Source of the DNA: Actinoplanes sp040639655
GTDB lineage: Bacteria; Actinomycetota; Actinomycetes; Mycobacteriales; Micromonosporaceae
Direction: 5' to 3'
Length of the DNA stretch: 64,000 bases
NCBI RefSeq assembly: GCF_040639655.1
Contig: NZ_JBFAAI010000010.1
Coordinates: 62,001 to 126,000, forward strand
A program made the position numbers and the translations under genes. Positions 30,616 through 38,449 of this stretch are shown here, in pieces. The notes beneath the pieces are model-generated. The model did not search any database. It had not been told where the DNA came from and saw nothing but the letters and a program-made list of their open reading frames with translations. Position 1 is the stretch's first letter. Each line of letters starts with the position of its first letter.

Positions 30616-32898
30616 ATGGTGAAGGTCAGACTGCTCCGATCCGCTGCTGGCGCGGTGGCGGCAGGCGTGCTCGCGGCGGTCGGTGTCTACGCGCTGCCGA
30701 CCGGGTCAGCCGGATGGGAGCCGATCACCTACGGCCTGACGCAGGACCCGGGGACGCTGCTGCCGCCCGTCGTCTCGCAGACGCGACCGGCCCGGGTCGT
30801 CAGCACCACGGTCGGTGCGGACGGCAAGCCGGTGGTCCGCGTCAAGGAGGCCACCGACCGGGACGTCGCCGTCGAGCTGATCAAGGACGGGCAGCAGGCG
30901 GACGGTGCGGTCAGTGTCGAGATCGACGCGCGGGTGCACGCCCTGGGCGCCCCGACCGGGCCGGACCCGCTGCGCTCCCGGCAGTGGAGCCTGGCGACGA
31001 TGCGGGTGGCCGAGGCCTGGCCGGTGTCGACGGGCGAGGGTGTCATCGTCGCCGTGATCGACACGGGCGTCGACTCGCAACACCCGGACCTGGCGGCGAA
31101 CGTGCTGAGCGGCTACGACGCGACCACGGACGCACCCGGCGAGAGCACCGACGTGCATGGGCACGGCACCCATGTGGCCGGCACGATCGCGTCGGTGACC
31201 GGCAACAACGCCGGCGTCACGGCGGTCGCGCCGGACGTGCGGATCCTGCCGGTGAAGGCACTGTCCGACGACGGCAGCGGCCACATGTCGGACGCCGCCG
31301 AGGGCGTCGTCTGGGCAGCCGGTAACGGCGCCCAGGTGATCAACATGTCGCTCGGCGGGCCGGAGCGGAGTGCCGCTCTCAGCAATGCCATCGCCTACGC
31401 GCGAAGCATGGGTGTCACCGTGATCGCGGCGGCCGGCAACGAGCGTACGGAGGGGAGCCCGGTCTCGTATCCGGGTGCCGACGAAGGTGTGATCGCGGTG
31501 GCGGCGACCACGGCGTCCGACACGGTCGCCTACTACTCCAACGCCGGCGACTACGTGGACGTGGCCGCGCCGGGCAGCGGGATCATCAGCACCTATCCGG
31601 TGGCGCGCGGGTCGTACGCCTCGTCCAGCGGCACGTCGATGGCGTCGCCGCACGTCGCGGCCACCGCCGCGCTGCTCAAGGCATACCAGCCGGCGCTGAC
31701 GCCGGATCAGATCGAGGACGCCCTGGAGCGGTCCGCCGTCGACCTGGGTACTCCCGGCTTCGACATCGACCACGGGTACGGGCGCGTCGACGCTGTCGCC
31801 GCGCTGGCCGCGGTCACCCCGGTCATCGAGCCGCCCACGGTCGACCCGACCACGGAGACGCCCACGGCTGAGCCGACGACGGAGGCGCCCACGGTTGACC
31901 CGACCACGGAGACGCCTACGGCTGAGCCGACTACGGAGGCGCCCACGGTTGACCCGACGACGGAGACGCCTACGGCTGAGCCGACGACGGAGACGCCTAC
32001 GGCTGAGCCGACCACGGAGACGCCCACGGCTGACCCGACCACGGAGGCTCCTACGGTTGAGCCGACGACGGCGGTGCCCACGGTTGAGCCCACCACAGCA
32101 GTGCCCACGGTTGAGCCCACGACGGCGGCACCCACGGTTGACCCGACGACGGAGGCGCCCATGGTGCCGCCGGTGACGGACGTACCCGTGGCGCGGCCGA
32201 CCATGGACGTGCCTGCCGCCGCTCCGCCGAGGGAGGCGCCCAACACAGCCCCGACGACGGCCCCCACCATGGGTGCCCCCACCACGAGCGCGCCGGCCAC
32301 CGCTCCGACGGCCGGCCCCACGGTCGGGCCGACGGTGAACCCGACGCCGACCAGCACCCCCGCGCCGATGCTCAACCCGGTGGTCACCGCGAACGTGCGG
32401 AACTTGGAGGTGACCTACGGGACGAGAACGTCGGTCCGGTTCGCCGTCCGGGTGTCCGGCGTGGCCGCGGCTCGCCAGCCGGTTCGGATCTGCGTGTCCA
32501 CGGGTGGCGCTCCGGTCACCTGCACCACCGCCATGACCGGTGCCGACGGTGCCGTGACGGTGTGGCGTACCGCGACCGCCGGGTTCCGGGTCCACGCCGA
32601 GGTCGCCGCCACCCGGACCACCAACGGCGCGACGTCGACGGTCGCGACGTTCACGGTGCGGGCGAAGGTCGCCGTCAAACGGACCGCCAAGGGCGCGATC
32701 ACCGTGAAGCTGACCGGCGCCACCGGGCAGACCGTGCGGGTCCAGCGGTATGTGAACCACACCTGGCGAACCGTCCACTCGGTCAAGGCCAAGCCTGAGA
32801 TGACGGTACGGGGACTCATCCGTGGCCAGCGCTACCGGGTGGTCGTGCCGGACACCGCCACGGTCCTGGGGGTGACCGGCACCGCGATCACCGCTTGA
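30616..32898 (+). CDS. Secreted subtilisin-like protease 2 of the tandem array
   Basis: Protein of 760 residues, the longest of the family. Signal peptide AAGAVAAGVLAAVGVYALPTG; catalytic Asp149 (AVIDTGVDS), His183 (VHGHGTHVAG) and the Ser in SSGTSMASPHVA. The linker contains twelve 9-residue repeats of the type TVDPTTETP / TAEPTTEAP (DNA 31837-32160), then more Thr/Ala/Pro-rich sequence and two Ig-like domains like those of its neighbours (RICVSTG, VTCTTA Cys pair; YRVVVPDTATVLGVTGTAIT end). I chose the ATG at 30616 by alignment with paralogues. Unlike them the linker is strongly expanded, which would hold the catalytic domain further from the surface. Confidence 0.94.
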   Translation: MVKVRLLRSAAGAVAAGVLAAVGVYALPTGSAGWEPITYGLTQDPGTLLPPVVSQTRPARVVSTTVGADGKPVVRVKEATDRDVAVELIKDGQQADGAVSVEIDARVHALGAPTGPDPLRSRQWSLATMRVAEAWPVSTGEGVIVAVIDTGVDSQHPDLAANVLSGYDATTDAPGESTDVHGHGTHVAGTIASVTGNNAGVTAVAPDVRILPVKALSDDGSGHMSDAAEGVVWAAGNGAQVINMSLGGPERSAALSNAIAYARSMGVTVIAAAGNERTEGSPVSYPGADEGVIAVAATTASDTVAYYSNAGDYVDVAAPGSGIISTYPVARGSYASSSGTSMASPHVAATAALLKAYQPALTPDQIEDALERSAVDLGTPGFDIDHGYGRVDAVAALAAVTPVIEPPTVDPTTETPTAEPTTEAPTVDPTTETPTAEPTTEAPTVDPTTETPTAEPTTETPTAEPTTETPTADPTTEAPTVEPTTAVPTVEPTTAVPTVEPTTAAPTVDPTTEAPMVPPVTDVPVARPTMDVPAAAPPREAPNTAPTTAPTMGAPTTSAPATAPTAGPTVGPTVNPTPTSTPAPMLNPVVTANVRNLEVTYGTRTSVRFAVRVSGVAAARQPVRICVSTGGAPVTCTTAMTGADGAVTVWRTATAGFRVHAEVAATRTTNGATSTVATFTVRAKVAVKRTAKGAITVKLTGATGQTVRVQRYVNHTWRTVHSVKAKPEMTVRGLIRGQRYRVVVPDTATVLGVTGTAITA
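31837..32160 (+). repeat. Twelve 27-bp tandem repeats in the protease linker
   Basis: Exactly 324 bases, twelve in-frame units of 27 bases encoding T-[VA]-[DE]-P-T-T-x-x-P. The first units alternate TVDPTTETP and TAEPTTEAP (a 54-bp higher-order period), later ones drift to TVEPTTAVP. Such arrays change length by slippage or recombination without breaking the frame. Confidence 0.9.
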
Positions 32899-32930
32899 GA
32901 AGTCCGTAATCGCTGCTCCGGATCGGCAAC

Positions 32931-32943
32931 GGTCGGACACCCG
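32931..32943 (+). repeat. Conserved leader element copy 2
   Basis: GGTCGGACACCCG, identical to 30519-30531 and 72 bases upstream of the subtilisin 3 start. Confidence 0.45.
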
Positions 32944-32953
32944 TGGTCACAAC

Positions 32954-32994
32954 CCTCCCCCTCGAATCTATTGGCAGGTCGTTCGAGGGGGAGG
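32954..32994 (+). promoter_or_regulatory. Strong SD-sequestering hairpin of subtilisin 3
   Basis: A perfect 13-bp stem CCTCCCCCTCGAA (32954-32966) / TTCGAGGGGGAGG (32982-32994) with a 15-base loop. The right arm contains the whole ribosome-binding site GGGGGAGG, whose last base is eight bases before the TTG start at 33003. In the folded mRNA the site is unavailable, so translation would need melting, a ligand or a helper. Confidence 0.7.
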
Positions 32995-33002
32995 AACACA
33001 TT

Positions 33003-34886
33003 TTGAAGAAGGTCCAGATCCGCCAGTTCGCGTTCGGTGCCGTCGCCGCGGGGGCGCTCGCCGCCGTCGGTGTGTTCGCTCTCCCGTCGGGCAGCGCGGA
33101 CTGGGCGCCGGTGAGCTACGGGCTGACCACGTCGCCGGAGCACATCGTTCCGGCGACTGTTTCCGAGGCCGCGCCGGCGCGGGTCGTGTCGACGACGATC
33201 GGCGAGGACGGCCGGCCGGTCGTCACCGTCAAGGAGGCCACCGACAAGGCTTCCGCGGTCAAGCTGGTCGAGGACGCGCAGCAGGCGAAGAACGCGGTCG
33301 GCGTCGAGATGGACGCCAAGGTGTACGCGATCGGCGTGCCCACCGGTTCGGACCCGAGCCGTTCGCAGCAGTGGGCGCTCGACAAGATCCGTACGGGGGA
33401 GGCCTGGCAGCGCTCGACCGGTGCCGGCGTGAAGGTCGCCGTCATCGACAGCGGTGTCGACGCCACGCACCCGGACCTGCAGAGCAACGTGCTCAGCGGC
33501 TTCGACGCGATCACCGACCGGGCCGGCAGCACCACCGACCGGCACGGGCACGGCACCCACGTGGCCGGCACCATCGCGGCGGTGACCGGCAACAACGTCG
33601 GTGTCACGGCGGTCGCGCCGGATGTCAAGATCTTGCCGGTGAAGGTGCTGTCGGACAGCGGTTCCGGCAACATGTCGGACACCGCCCAGGGCATCATCTG
33701 GGCCGCCGACAACGGCGCGCAGGTCATCAACATGTCGCTCGGTTCGACCACCAAGGTCGCCGCGGTGACGAACGCGATCTCGTACGCCAGGAGCAAGGGT
33801 GTCACGGTGATCGCCGCGGTCGGCAACGACCGTGAGAAGGGCAGCCCCACGTCGTACCCGGCCGCGGACGCCGGTGTCATCGGCGTCGCCGCGACCGACT
33901 CCAGCGACCGGATCGGGCACTACTCGACGGCCGGCAACTACGTCGACGTCGCCGCGCCCGGCACGAATATCCTGAGCACCTACCCGGGTGGCCAGTACAA
34001 GACGATGATGGGCACCTCGATGGCGGCGCCGCACGTCGCCGCGGTGGCCGCGCTGCTCAAGAGCTACCAGGGCGCGCTGACGCCGGACCAGATCGAGGCC
34101 GCCCTGAAGAACTCGGCGATCGACCTGGGCCAGCCCGGCTTCGACAACGACTTCGGCTACGGCCGGATCGACGCGGTGTCCGCCCTGAACGCGGTCGCCC
34201 CGGCCACCACCGCGCCGACCACGCCGCCGACCAAGGCTCCGACGACGCCGCCCACCACGGCGCCGACGAAGGCCCCGACCACCGCGCCGACGACCAGCGC
34301 ACCCGTGACGACCCCGCCGACGACGGCTCCCAGCCAGCCCGGCACCACGGTCAAGCCGGTGATCACCGCGAACGTCACCGGTGCCGAGGTCGTCTACGGC
34401 ACGACGGTCAGCACGACGTTCACGGTCACGGCCGGCGGACAGGCGTGGGCGGGCAAGCCGGTGCAGGTCTGTGTCGCCGAGGGCGGCGCCGGATTCTCCT
34501 GCACCGACACCACCACCAGCACCTTCGGCACCGTGCAGGTGAACCGCACCGCCAAGGCGTACTTCAAGGTCGTCGTGACGGCCACGGCCACCCCGGCAAG
34601 CGAGGCTGTCACCTCGACGCCGGTCAGCTACCGGGTGTGGGCCTCCGCAACTCTCGTCAAGACCGGCTACGGCCAGGTGGAGGCGACCCTCGTCGGTGCG
34701 GCCGGACGGGCCACCCAGATCCAGCAGTGGGCCGACGGCGCATGGCGGACCGTCGGTGCCTACACCGCCTCGGTGTCGCCGATGAAGGTCTCGCTGACCG
34801 GTCTGCGGCCCGGCCAGACGTACCGCGTCGTCGTCCCGGCCAGCGCCACGGTCATGGGCTTCACCAGCGCGTCGATCACCGCCTGA
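33003..34886 (+). CDS. Secreted subtilisin-like protease 3 of the tandem array
   Basis: Protein of 627 residues. I place the start at TTG 33003, eight bases after GGGGGAGG, because the product then begins MKKVQIRQFAFGAVAAG in register with the paralogues; an upstream ATG in frame lacks a ribosome-binding site. Signal peptide to about residue 30; catalytic Asp149 (AVIDSGVDA), His in DRHGHGTHVAG and Ser in MGTSMAAPHVA. The linker is Thr/Pro/Lys-rich (TPPTKAPTTPPTTAPTKAP) and the tail carries two Ig-like domains with a Cys pair (VQVCVAEG, FSCTDT). A rare start codon plus a hairpin over the ribosome-binding site suggest tight translational control. Confidence 0.94.
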   Translation: MKKVQIRQFAFGAVAAGALAAVGVFALPSGSADWAPVSYGLTTSPEHIVPATVSEAAPARVVSTTIGEDGRPVVTVKEATDKASAVKLVEDAQQAKNAVGVEMDAKVYAIGVPTGSDPSRSQQWALDKIRTGEAWQRSTGAGVKVAVIDSGVDATHPDLQSNVLSGFDAITDRAGSTTDRHGHGTHVAGTIAAVTGNNVGVTAVAPDVKILPVKVLSDSGSGNMSDTAQGIIWAADNGAQVINMSLGSTTKVAAVTNAISYARSKGVTVIAAVGNDREKGSPTSYPAADAGVIGVAATDSSDRIGHYSTAGNYVDVAAPGTNILSTYPGGQYKTMMGTSMAAPHVAAVAALLKSYQGALTPDQIEAALKNSAIDLGQPGFDNDFGYGRIDAVSALNAVAPATTAPTTPPTKAPTTPPTTAPTKAPTTAPTTSAPVTTPPTTAPSQPGTTVKPVITANVTGAEVVYGTTVSTTFTVTAGGQAWAGKPVQVCVAEGGAGFSCTDTTTSTFGTVQVNRTAKAYFKVVVTATATPASEAVTSTPVSYRVWASATLVKTGYGQVEATLVGAAGRATQIQQWADGAWRTVGAYTASVSPMKVSLTGLRPGQTYRVVVPASATVMGFTSASITA

Positions 34887-34900
34887 CGCAGGCAACCGAC

Positions 34901-34930
34901 GGGCCCGGCCGGCTCACTCCAGCCGGGCCC
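34901..34930. terminator. Convergent terminator hairpin
   Basis: A 9-bp perfect stem GGGCCCGGC / GCCGGGCCC with a 12-base loop between subtilisin 3 and the convergent paralogue C gene; its right arm overlaps the last codons of the latter. Confidence 0.6.
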
Positions 34931-35642
34931 ACTCCTGGGTGATCACATCGGCACACTCGGCGGCGAGGGATTCTTCCCTCGCCGCCGAAGTCATGGTGAT
35001 CACACTGCGGGATTCCGACATCCGCCAGCACATCATGGTGGCCGGCCGGTCCAGCGGCACCTCGGGCTGGGACCTGAGTTCGGAGGTGCAGCGCACCCCG
35101 TTGCCGGCCGGCTCACCCGCGTCCCCGGGGAGCAGCATCTCGCGCTCGCCGGACAGGTCACGGCGTGCGGTGACCACCCGGATGGTGCCGTCGCCGAAGG
35201 GCCGGTCCGCCACGTAGGTGCGCTGACTGATGCCGAGCCGTTCCCGCAGGTCGGCGATGGCGTCCGAGGCGCGGGCCTCGGCTGCCGGGTCCGGGCTCGC
35301 CGGACGGCTCGCCTCGGCCGATACCACCGGGCTGCGTTCCACCGGTGCGGCATGCTTCGTGATTCTGGGCGTACGGGGGACCGGCTGCTCCGGCTCCTCG
35401 AAAGCGTGCGCGTCCGCTTCCGGCGACTGCGGCGCCAGCGCGGCCGGTTCGGGAACGCTCGGCTGCTCCTCGTTCATCAGCTGGGTCACCAGGAAACCGG
35501 CACCGGCAAGTACCGCCGCGGCGCCGGCGATCCCGACCACCGCCTGCTTGCGGCGCAGTGCCGACCGCTGCGGGGTGGCCGCGGCCGTGGACGCGTACAG
35601 GCCGCCCCCGGGTTCCGGATGGTCCTGCTCGTCGTAGGCCAT
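34914..35642 (-). CDS. Membrane-anchored Cys-pair protein, paralogue C
   Basis: Protein of 242 residues with a polar N-terminus (MAYDEQDHPEPGGG), one membrane segment (AVVGIAGAAAVLAGAGFLVTQL), an acidic Pro/Ala linker and the shared outer domain: IRVVTARRDLSGEREMLLPG, VRCTSELRS, TMMCWRMSESRSVITMTS, QEWARLE. It shows the same order of motifs as the genes at 23314 and 26742, most closely the latter. I chose the ATG at 35642 with GAGGA upstream. It converges on the last subtilisin gene. Its repeated association with secreted proteases suggests a role in protein export, maturation or envelope sensing, but this is inference from location. Confidence 0.75.
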   Translation of the reverse strand: MAYDEQDHPEPGGGLYASTAAATPQRSALRRKQAVVGIAGAAAVLAGAGFLVTQLMNEEQPSVPEPAALAPQSPEADAHAFEEPEQPVPRTPRITKHAAPVERSPVVSAEASRPASPDPAAEARASDAIADLRERLGISQRTYVADRPFGDGTIRVVTARRDLSGEREMLLPGDAGEPAGNGVRCTSELRSQPEVPLDRPATMMCWRMSESRSVITMTSAAREESLAAECADVITQEWARLE

Positions 35643-36089
35643 GTCACCGTCCTCGCCCACTCGGGTCGGTCCCCTCGCCCGTGTTTCCCGCCGGATTGCC
35701 ATCGGGCCACCAACCCACGCCCGGGTCGGTTTCTCGGCCCATGTTTCCAAAGAGCGGTACATATCGGGCGGGAATCCCTGTCTCGGTCAGGATGACGGGT
35801 GTCGGTGTGCCGTCACCGCGGGGCCGGCCGTCGTATCGCCGGTCCTCTCCGATGTCGGTCTCGCCGGTACCCTGCCCGAGCGCGCGGAGCCCGGAGACCC
35901 TGCGTGGTCGGCTCGGAACGACCGGTGCCGATGGCCCGGACGGGCGTCACCCGGACAAGCGAGCGACACCGCGAGGCAGTTGACCGCCGCACGATGCGCG
36001 CGCAAGGTGTGGTGAACGTGGGTGCGATGGCGGGCGGACCCCGGATGCAGCCGTTCCTCGTGCCCGCGCCGAAGAGAGCGGCCACGTGC
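35643..36089. other. Control region upstream of paralogue C
   Basis: A 447-base gap between divergent genes. It holds CCCATGTTTCCAA (35738-35750) and GGCCGTCGTATCGCCGG (from 35825), matching the blocks upstream of paralogue B with nearly the same spacing (87 versus 83 bases). The rest is GC-rich. An open plus-strand frame covers 35799-36089, but I judge it to be an upstream extension of the small Cys protein without coding character. Confidence 0.5.
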
Positions 36090-36320
36090 ATGACCGGGAT
36101 CGGTGATCAGACGGAACACAGCCCCGCCCGGCCGTCCTGGGACTGCCTGTCATGTGGCCGGCCGTGGCCGTGCGACCCGGCGCGTGAGGAGCTGGCCGGC
36201 GCGTACGGCCGGCTGGATCTGGCCATGCACATGTGGAACCACCTCGAGGAGGCCGCCCGGGACATGCCCCGGACGCCCACCTCGGAGCTGTTCGACCGCT
36301 TCCTCCGCTGGACCGGCTGA
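36090..36320 (+). CDS. Small CxxC-containing actinobacterial protein
   Basis: Protein of about 76 residues. The N-terminal motif WDCLSCGRPWPCDPAREELA carries three cysteines, like half of a zinc ribbon, and is followed by a helical segment (YGRLDLAMHMWNHLEEAARD) and the ending ELFDRFLRWTG. Similar short proteins, WxC-x-C-G-xPWPC plus FDRFLxWT, are common in Micromonosporaceae; none has a known function to my knowledge. The start is uncertain: ATG 36090 fits homologue length, but ATG 36027 in the same frame is possible and neither has a strong ribosome-binding site. Confidence 0.65.
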   Translation: MTGIGDQTEHSPARPSWDCLSCGRPWPCDPAREELAGAYGRLDLAMHMWNHLEEAARDMPRTPTSELFDRFLRWTG

Positions 36321-36380
36321 CCGGTCTCGCCCGGCCACCCGCCCGGGCCTGGTGGCGGGGCCCGGTCTTCGCGCTGCCGG

Positions 36381-37142
36381 TCAGCGGAGGCCGGCCACCG
36401 CCGCGTCGGTTCCGCCGCGCCAGATGATCCCCGCCTCCCGGAAGCCGGCCGTCCGCAGCGCCTCGACGTGCCAGGACGCGCGCGGCAGCCACTCCTGGCT
36501 GTGCCGCGCGGACGGATAGATCCGCTCCCGTTCGACGGCCTTCGGCGCGAGCTGCTCGTCGGCCGCGGCGAGCGCCCACCACTGTGTCCAGGAGGTGGCG
36601 GCGCCGGACGCGTACGCCGCCTCACGCCTGGCCCGGCCGTGGTCGCGAAGCTTGCCGGAGAGCTCCGGCAGGCCCTCCTCCGCCATCTCGTCCGCGTTCA
36701 CGAAGATGCCGCCCGGACGCAGTACCTGCAGGATCTCGGCGTACAGCGCGCTCACCCGGTCAGCCGGCAGCCAGTGCAGCGCCGTAGCGGTCAGCACCGC
36801 GTCGAACGGCTCGCCCGGCAGCTTGGCCCGCCACCCGGGGTCGCTCAGATCGGCGTCGACGATCGTTGCCCGGTCCAGCAATGTGGACTCGGCGATCGTG
36901 AGCAGCACCGGGTCCTGATCGAGCACCGTGACCCGCGCGGCGGGGAAACGGGCCAGCGTACGCAGTGAGATCGTGCCCGTCCCGCCGGCCAGGTCGAGCA
37001 GCCTCGGTGGCTCGCCCCCGGTGACCGCGGCGACGGTGTCGAGCATCGCCGCGAACCGGTGCTCCCGGTCCGGCATGAACGCCTCCTGCTGGCGGTCCCA
37101 ACTGGTCTGCCACGTCCAGGGGTTCTTCAGGTAAGCACTCAT
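36381..37142 (-). CDS. Class I SAM-dependent methyltransferase
   Basis: Protein of 253 residues. Motif I is LLDLAGGTGTISLRTL, followed by VTVLDQDPVLL (acidic residue binding the SAM ribose), DADLSDPGW and FDAVLTATALHWLP (motif IV), then LRPGGIFVNAD. This is the general small-molecule methyltransferase fold. I chose the ATG at 37142 (MSAYLKNPWTW). It lies 32 bases downstream of the VWA gene on the same strand and may be co-transcribed with the VWA-DUF5682-MoxR-SWIM operon, although it is not a usual part of it. The substrate is unknown. Confidence 0.87.
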   Translation of the reverse strand: MSAYLKNPWTWQTSWDRQQEAFMPDREHRFAAMLDTVAAVTGGEPPRLLDLAGGTGTISLRTLARFPAARVTVLDQDPVLLTIAESTLLDRATIVDADLSDPGWRAKLPGEPFDAVLTATALHWLPADRVSALYAEILQVLRPGGIFVNADEMAEEGLPELSGKLRDHGRARREAAYASGAATSWTQWWALAAADEQLAPKAVERERIYPSARHSQEWLPRASWHVEALRTAGFREAGIIWRGGTDAAVAGLR

Positions 37143-37174
37143 AGGCTTCACGCTACTTACATCAGGTGTTCCGA

Positions 37175-38338
37175 TCAAGCCTCCGCCGCCTTCTCGGCGA
37201 AGGCCCGGAGATCACGTCGTTCGATCGCCGCGGCCATCAGACCGGGAAACATGTCAGGGGTGCAGGTGAACGCCGGGACACCGAGTGCCGCCAGTGCCGC
37301 CGCGTTCTCGTGGTCGTAAGCCGGCGCGCCCTCGTCGGAGAGCGCCAGCAGCACCACCACCTGCACGCCGGCGGCCGTCATCTCCGCCACCCGGCGCAGC
37401 ATCTCCTCCCGGACGCCTCCCTCGTACAGGTCGCTGATCAGCACGAAGATGCTGTCCCGGGGCCGGGTGATCAGCTGCTGGGAGTACGCGAGCGCCCGGT
37501 TGATGTCGGTGCCGCCGCCGAGCTGGGTGCCGAACAGCACCTCCACCGGGTCGGCCAGCTGATCGGTCAGGTCCACCACCGCGGTGTCGAAGACCACCAG
37601 CGACGTGCGCAGCGACCGCATCGACGCCAGTACCGCCGCGAACACCCCGGAGAACACCACCGACGCCGCCATCGAACCCGACTGGTCGACGCAGAGCACC
37701 ACGTCCCGTTGCACCGCGGAGCTGCGGCGGCCGTACCCGATCAGGCGCTCCGGGATCACCGTCCGATGCTCGGCCAGGTAGTGCTTGAGGTTCGCCCGGA
37801 TGGTCCGGTCCCAGTCGATGTCGGCGTGCCGTGGCCGGCTGATCCGGGCCGCCCGGTTCAGCGCGCCGGTCACCGCGGCGCGGGTCTGTTGCGCGATACG
37901 CCGCTCCAGTTCCTCCACGACGGTACGGACCACCTGCCGCGCCGCCTCGCGGGTGGCGTCGGGCATCACGCGGTTCAGCGACAGCAGCGTGCCGACCAGA
38001 TGGACGTCGGGTTCCACGGCGGCGAGCATCTCCGGTTCGAGCAGCAGCCGGGTCAGATCGAGGCGCTCGATCGCGTCCGCCTGCATGACCTGGACCACGG
38101 TGCTGGGAAAGTACTCCCGGATGTCGCCGAGCCAGCGCGCCACCTTCGGCGCCGAGGAACCCAGTCCCGCCGACCGTTTCGCGGGCCGCTCGTCCGCGGT
38201 CCCGGTGTCGTAGAGCGCGGCCATCGCGGCGTCCATCGCCCCGTCGTGGCCTTCGGCCTTGCCGAGCGACTCGTCCGCCGCCCCGCCGAGCACGAGCCGC
38301 CACCGTCGCAGCCGGTCCCCACCCACGTCCTCACTCAT
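37175..38338 (-). CDS. VWA-domain protein of the MoxR/SWIM operon
   Basis: Protein of 387 residues, cytoplasmic. The first 200 residues are helical (TVVQVMQADAIERLDLTRLL; DIDWDRTIRANLKHYL) and the VWA domain follows with the metal-site motif DVVLCVDQSGSMAASVV, the Thr-containing GGGTDINRALAYS and IFVLISDLYEGG. The motif is complete, so it can coordinate metal and a partner acid. VWA proteins beside MoxR ATPases are the substrate adaptor of a chaperone-like pair. It is the last gene of the four-gene set SWIM-MoxR-DUF5682-VWA, separated from DUF5682 by about 110 bases. Confidence 0.9.
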   Translation of the reverse strand: MSEDVGGDRLRRWRLVLGGAADESLGKAEGHDGAMDAAMAALYDTGTADERPAKRSAGLGSSAPKVARWLGDIREYFPSTVVQVMQADAIERLDLTRLLLEPEMLAAVEPDVHLVGTLLSLNRVMPDATREAARQVVRTVVEELERRIAQQTRAAVTGALNRAARISRPRHADIDWDRTIRANLKHYLAEHRTVIPERLIGYGRRSSAVQRDVVLCVDQSGSMAASVVFSGVFAAVLASMRSLRTSLVVFDTAVVDLTDQLADPVEVLFGTQLGGGTDINRALAYSQQLITRPRDSIFVLISDLYEGGVREEMLRRVAEMTAAGVQVVVLLALSDEGAPAYDHENAAALAALGVPAFTCTPDMFPGLMAAAIERRDLRAFAEKAAEA

Positions 38339-38449
38339 GCCCACCCGTCCTCCCGCCGTGGTGATCTGCGCCCGTATGCAAGCCCTGCCTCACCACGCTG
38401 CCGTCCGTTTCGCCATGTGTGGTGAGGTGCGGCTGGGCCGGGCCGCGGG

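Noticed and set aside
28350..32940. Long minus-strand open frames opposite the subtilisins
   Set aside because: Low-complexity Arg/Gly translations mirroring the protease codons; real genes on the plus strand have signal peptides and triads.
30491..33003. SAM or c-di-GMP riboswitch in the protease leaders
   Set aside because: GCAACC-like stretches occur but the conserved cores of the known classes are not present; kept only as an unassigned leader element.
24166..35642. Prophage or integrative element
   Set aside because: Fibre-like repeats in one protein, but no integrase, capsid, terminase, att sites or tRNA nearby.
35799..36089. N-terminal extension of the small CxxC protein
   Set aside because: The frame is open but Arg-rich and without a ribosome-binding site; homologues of this type are short.
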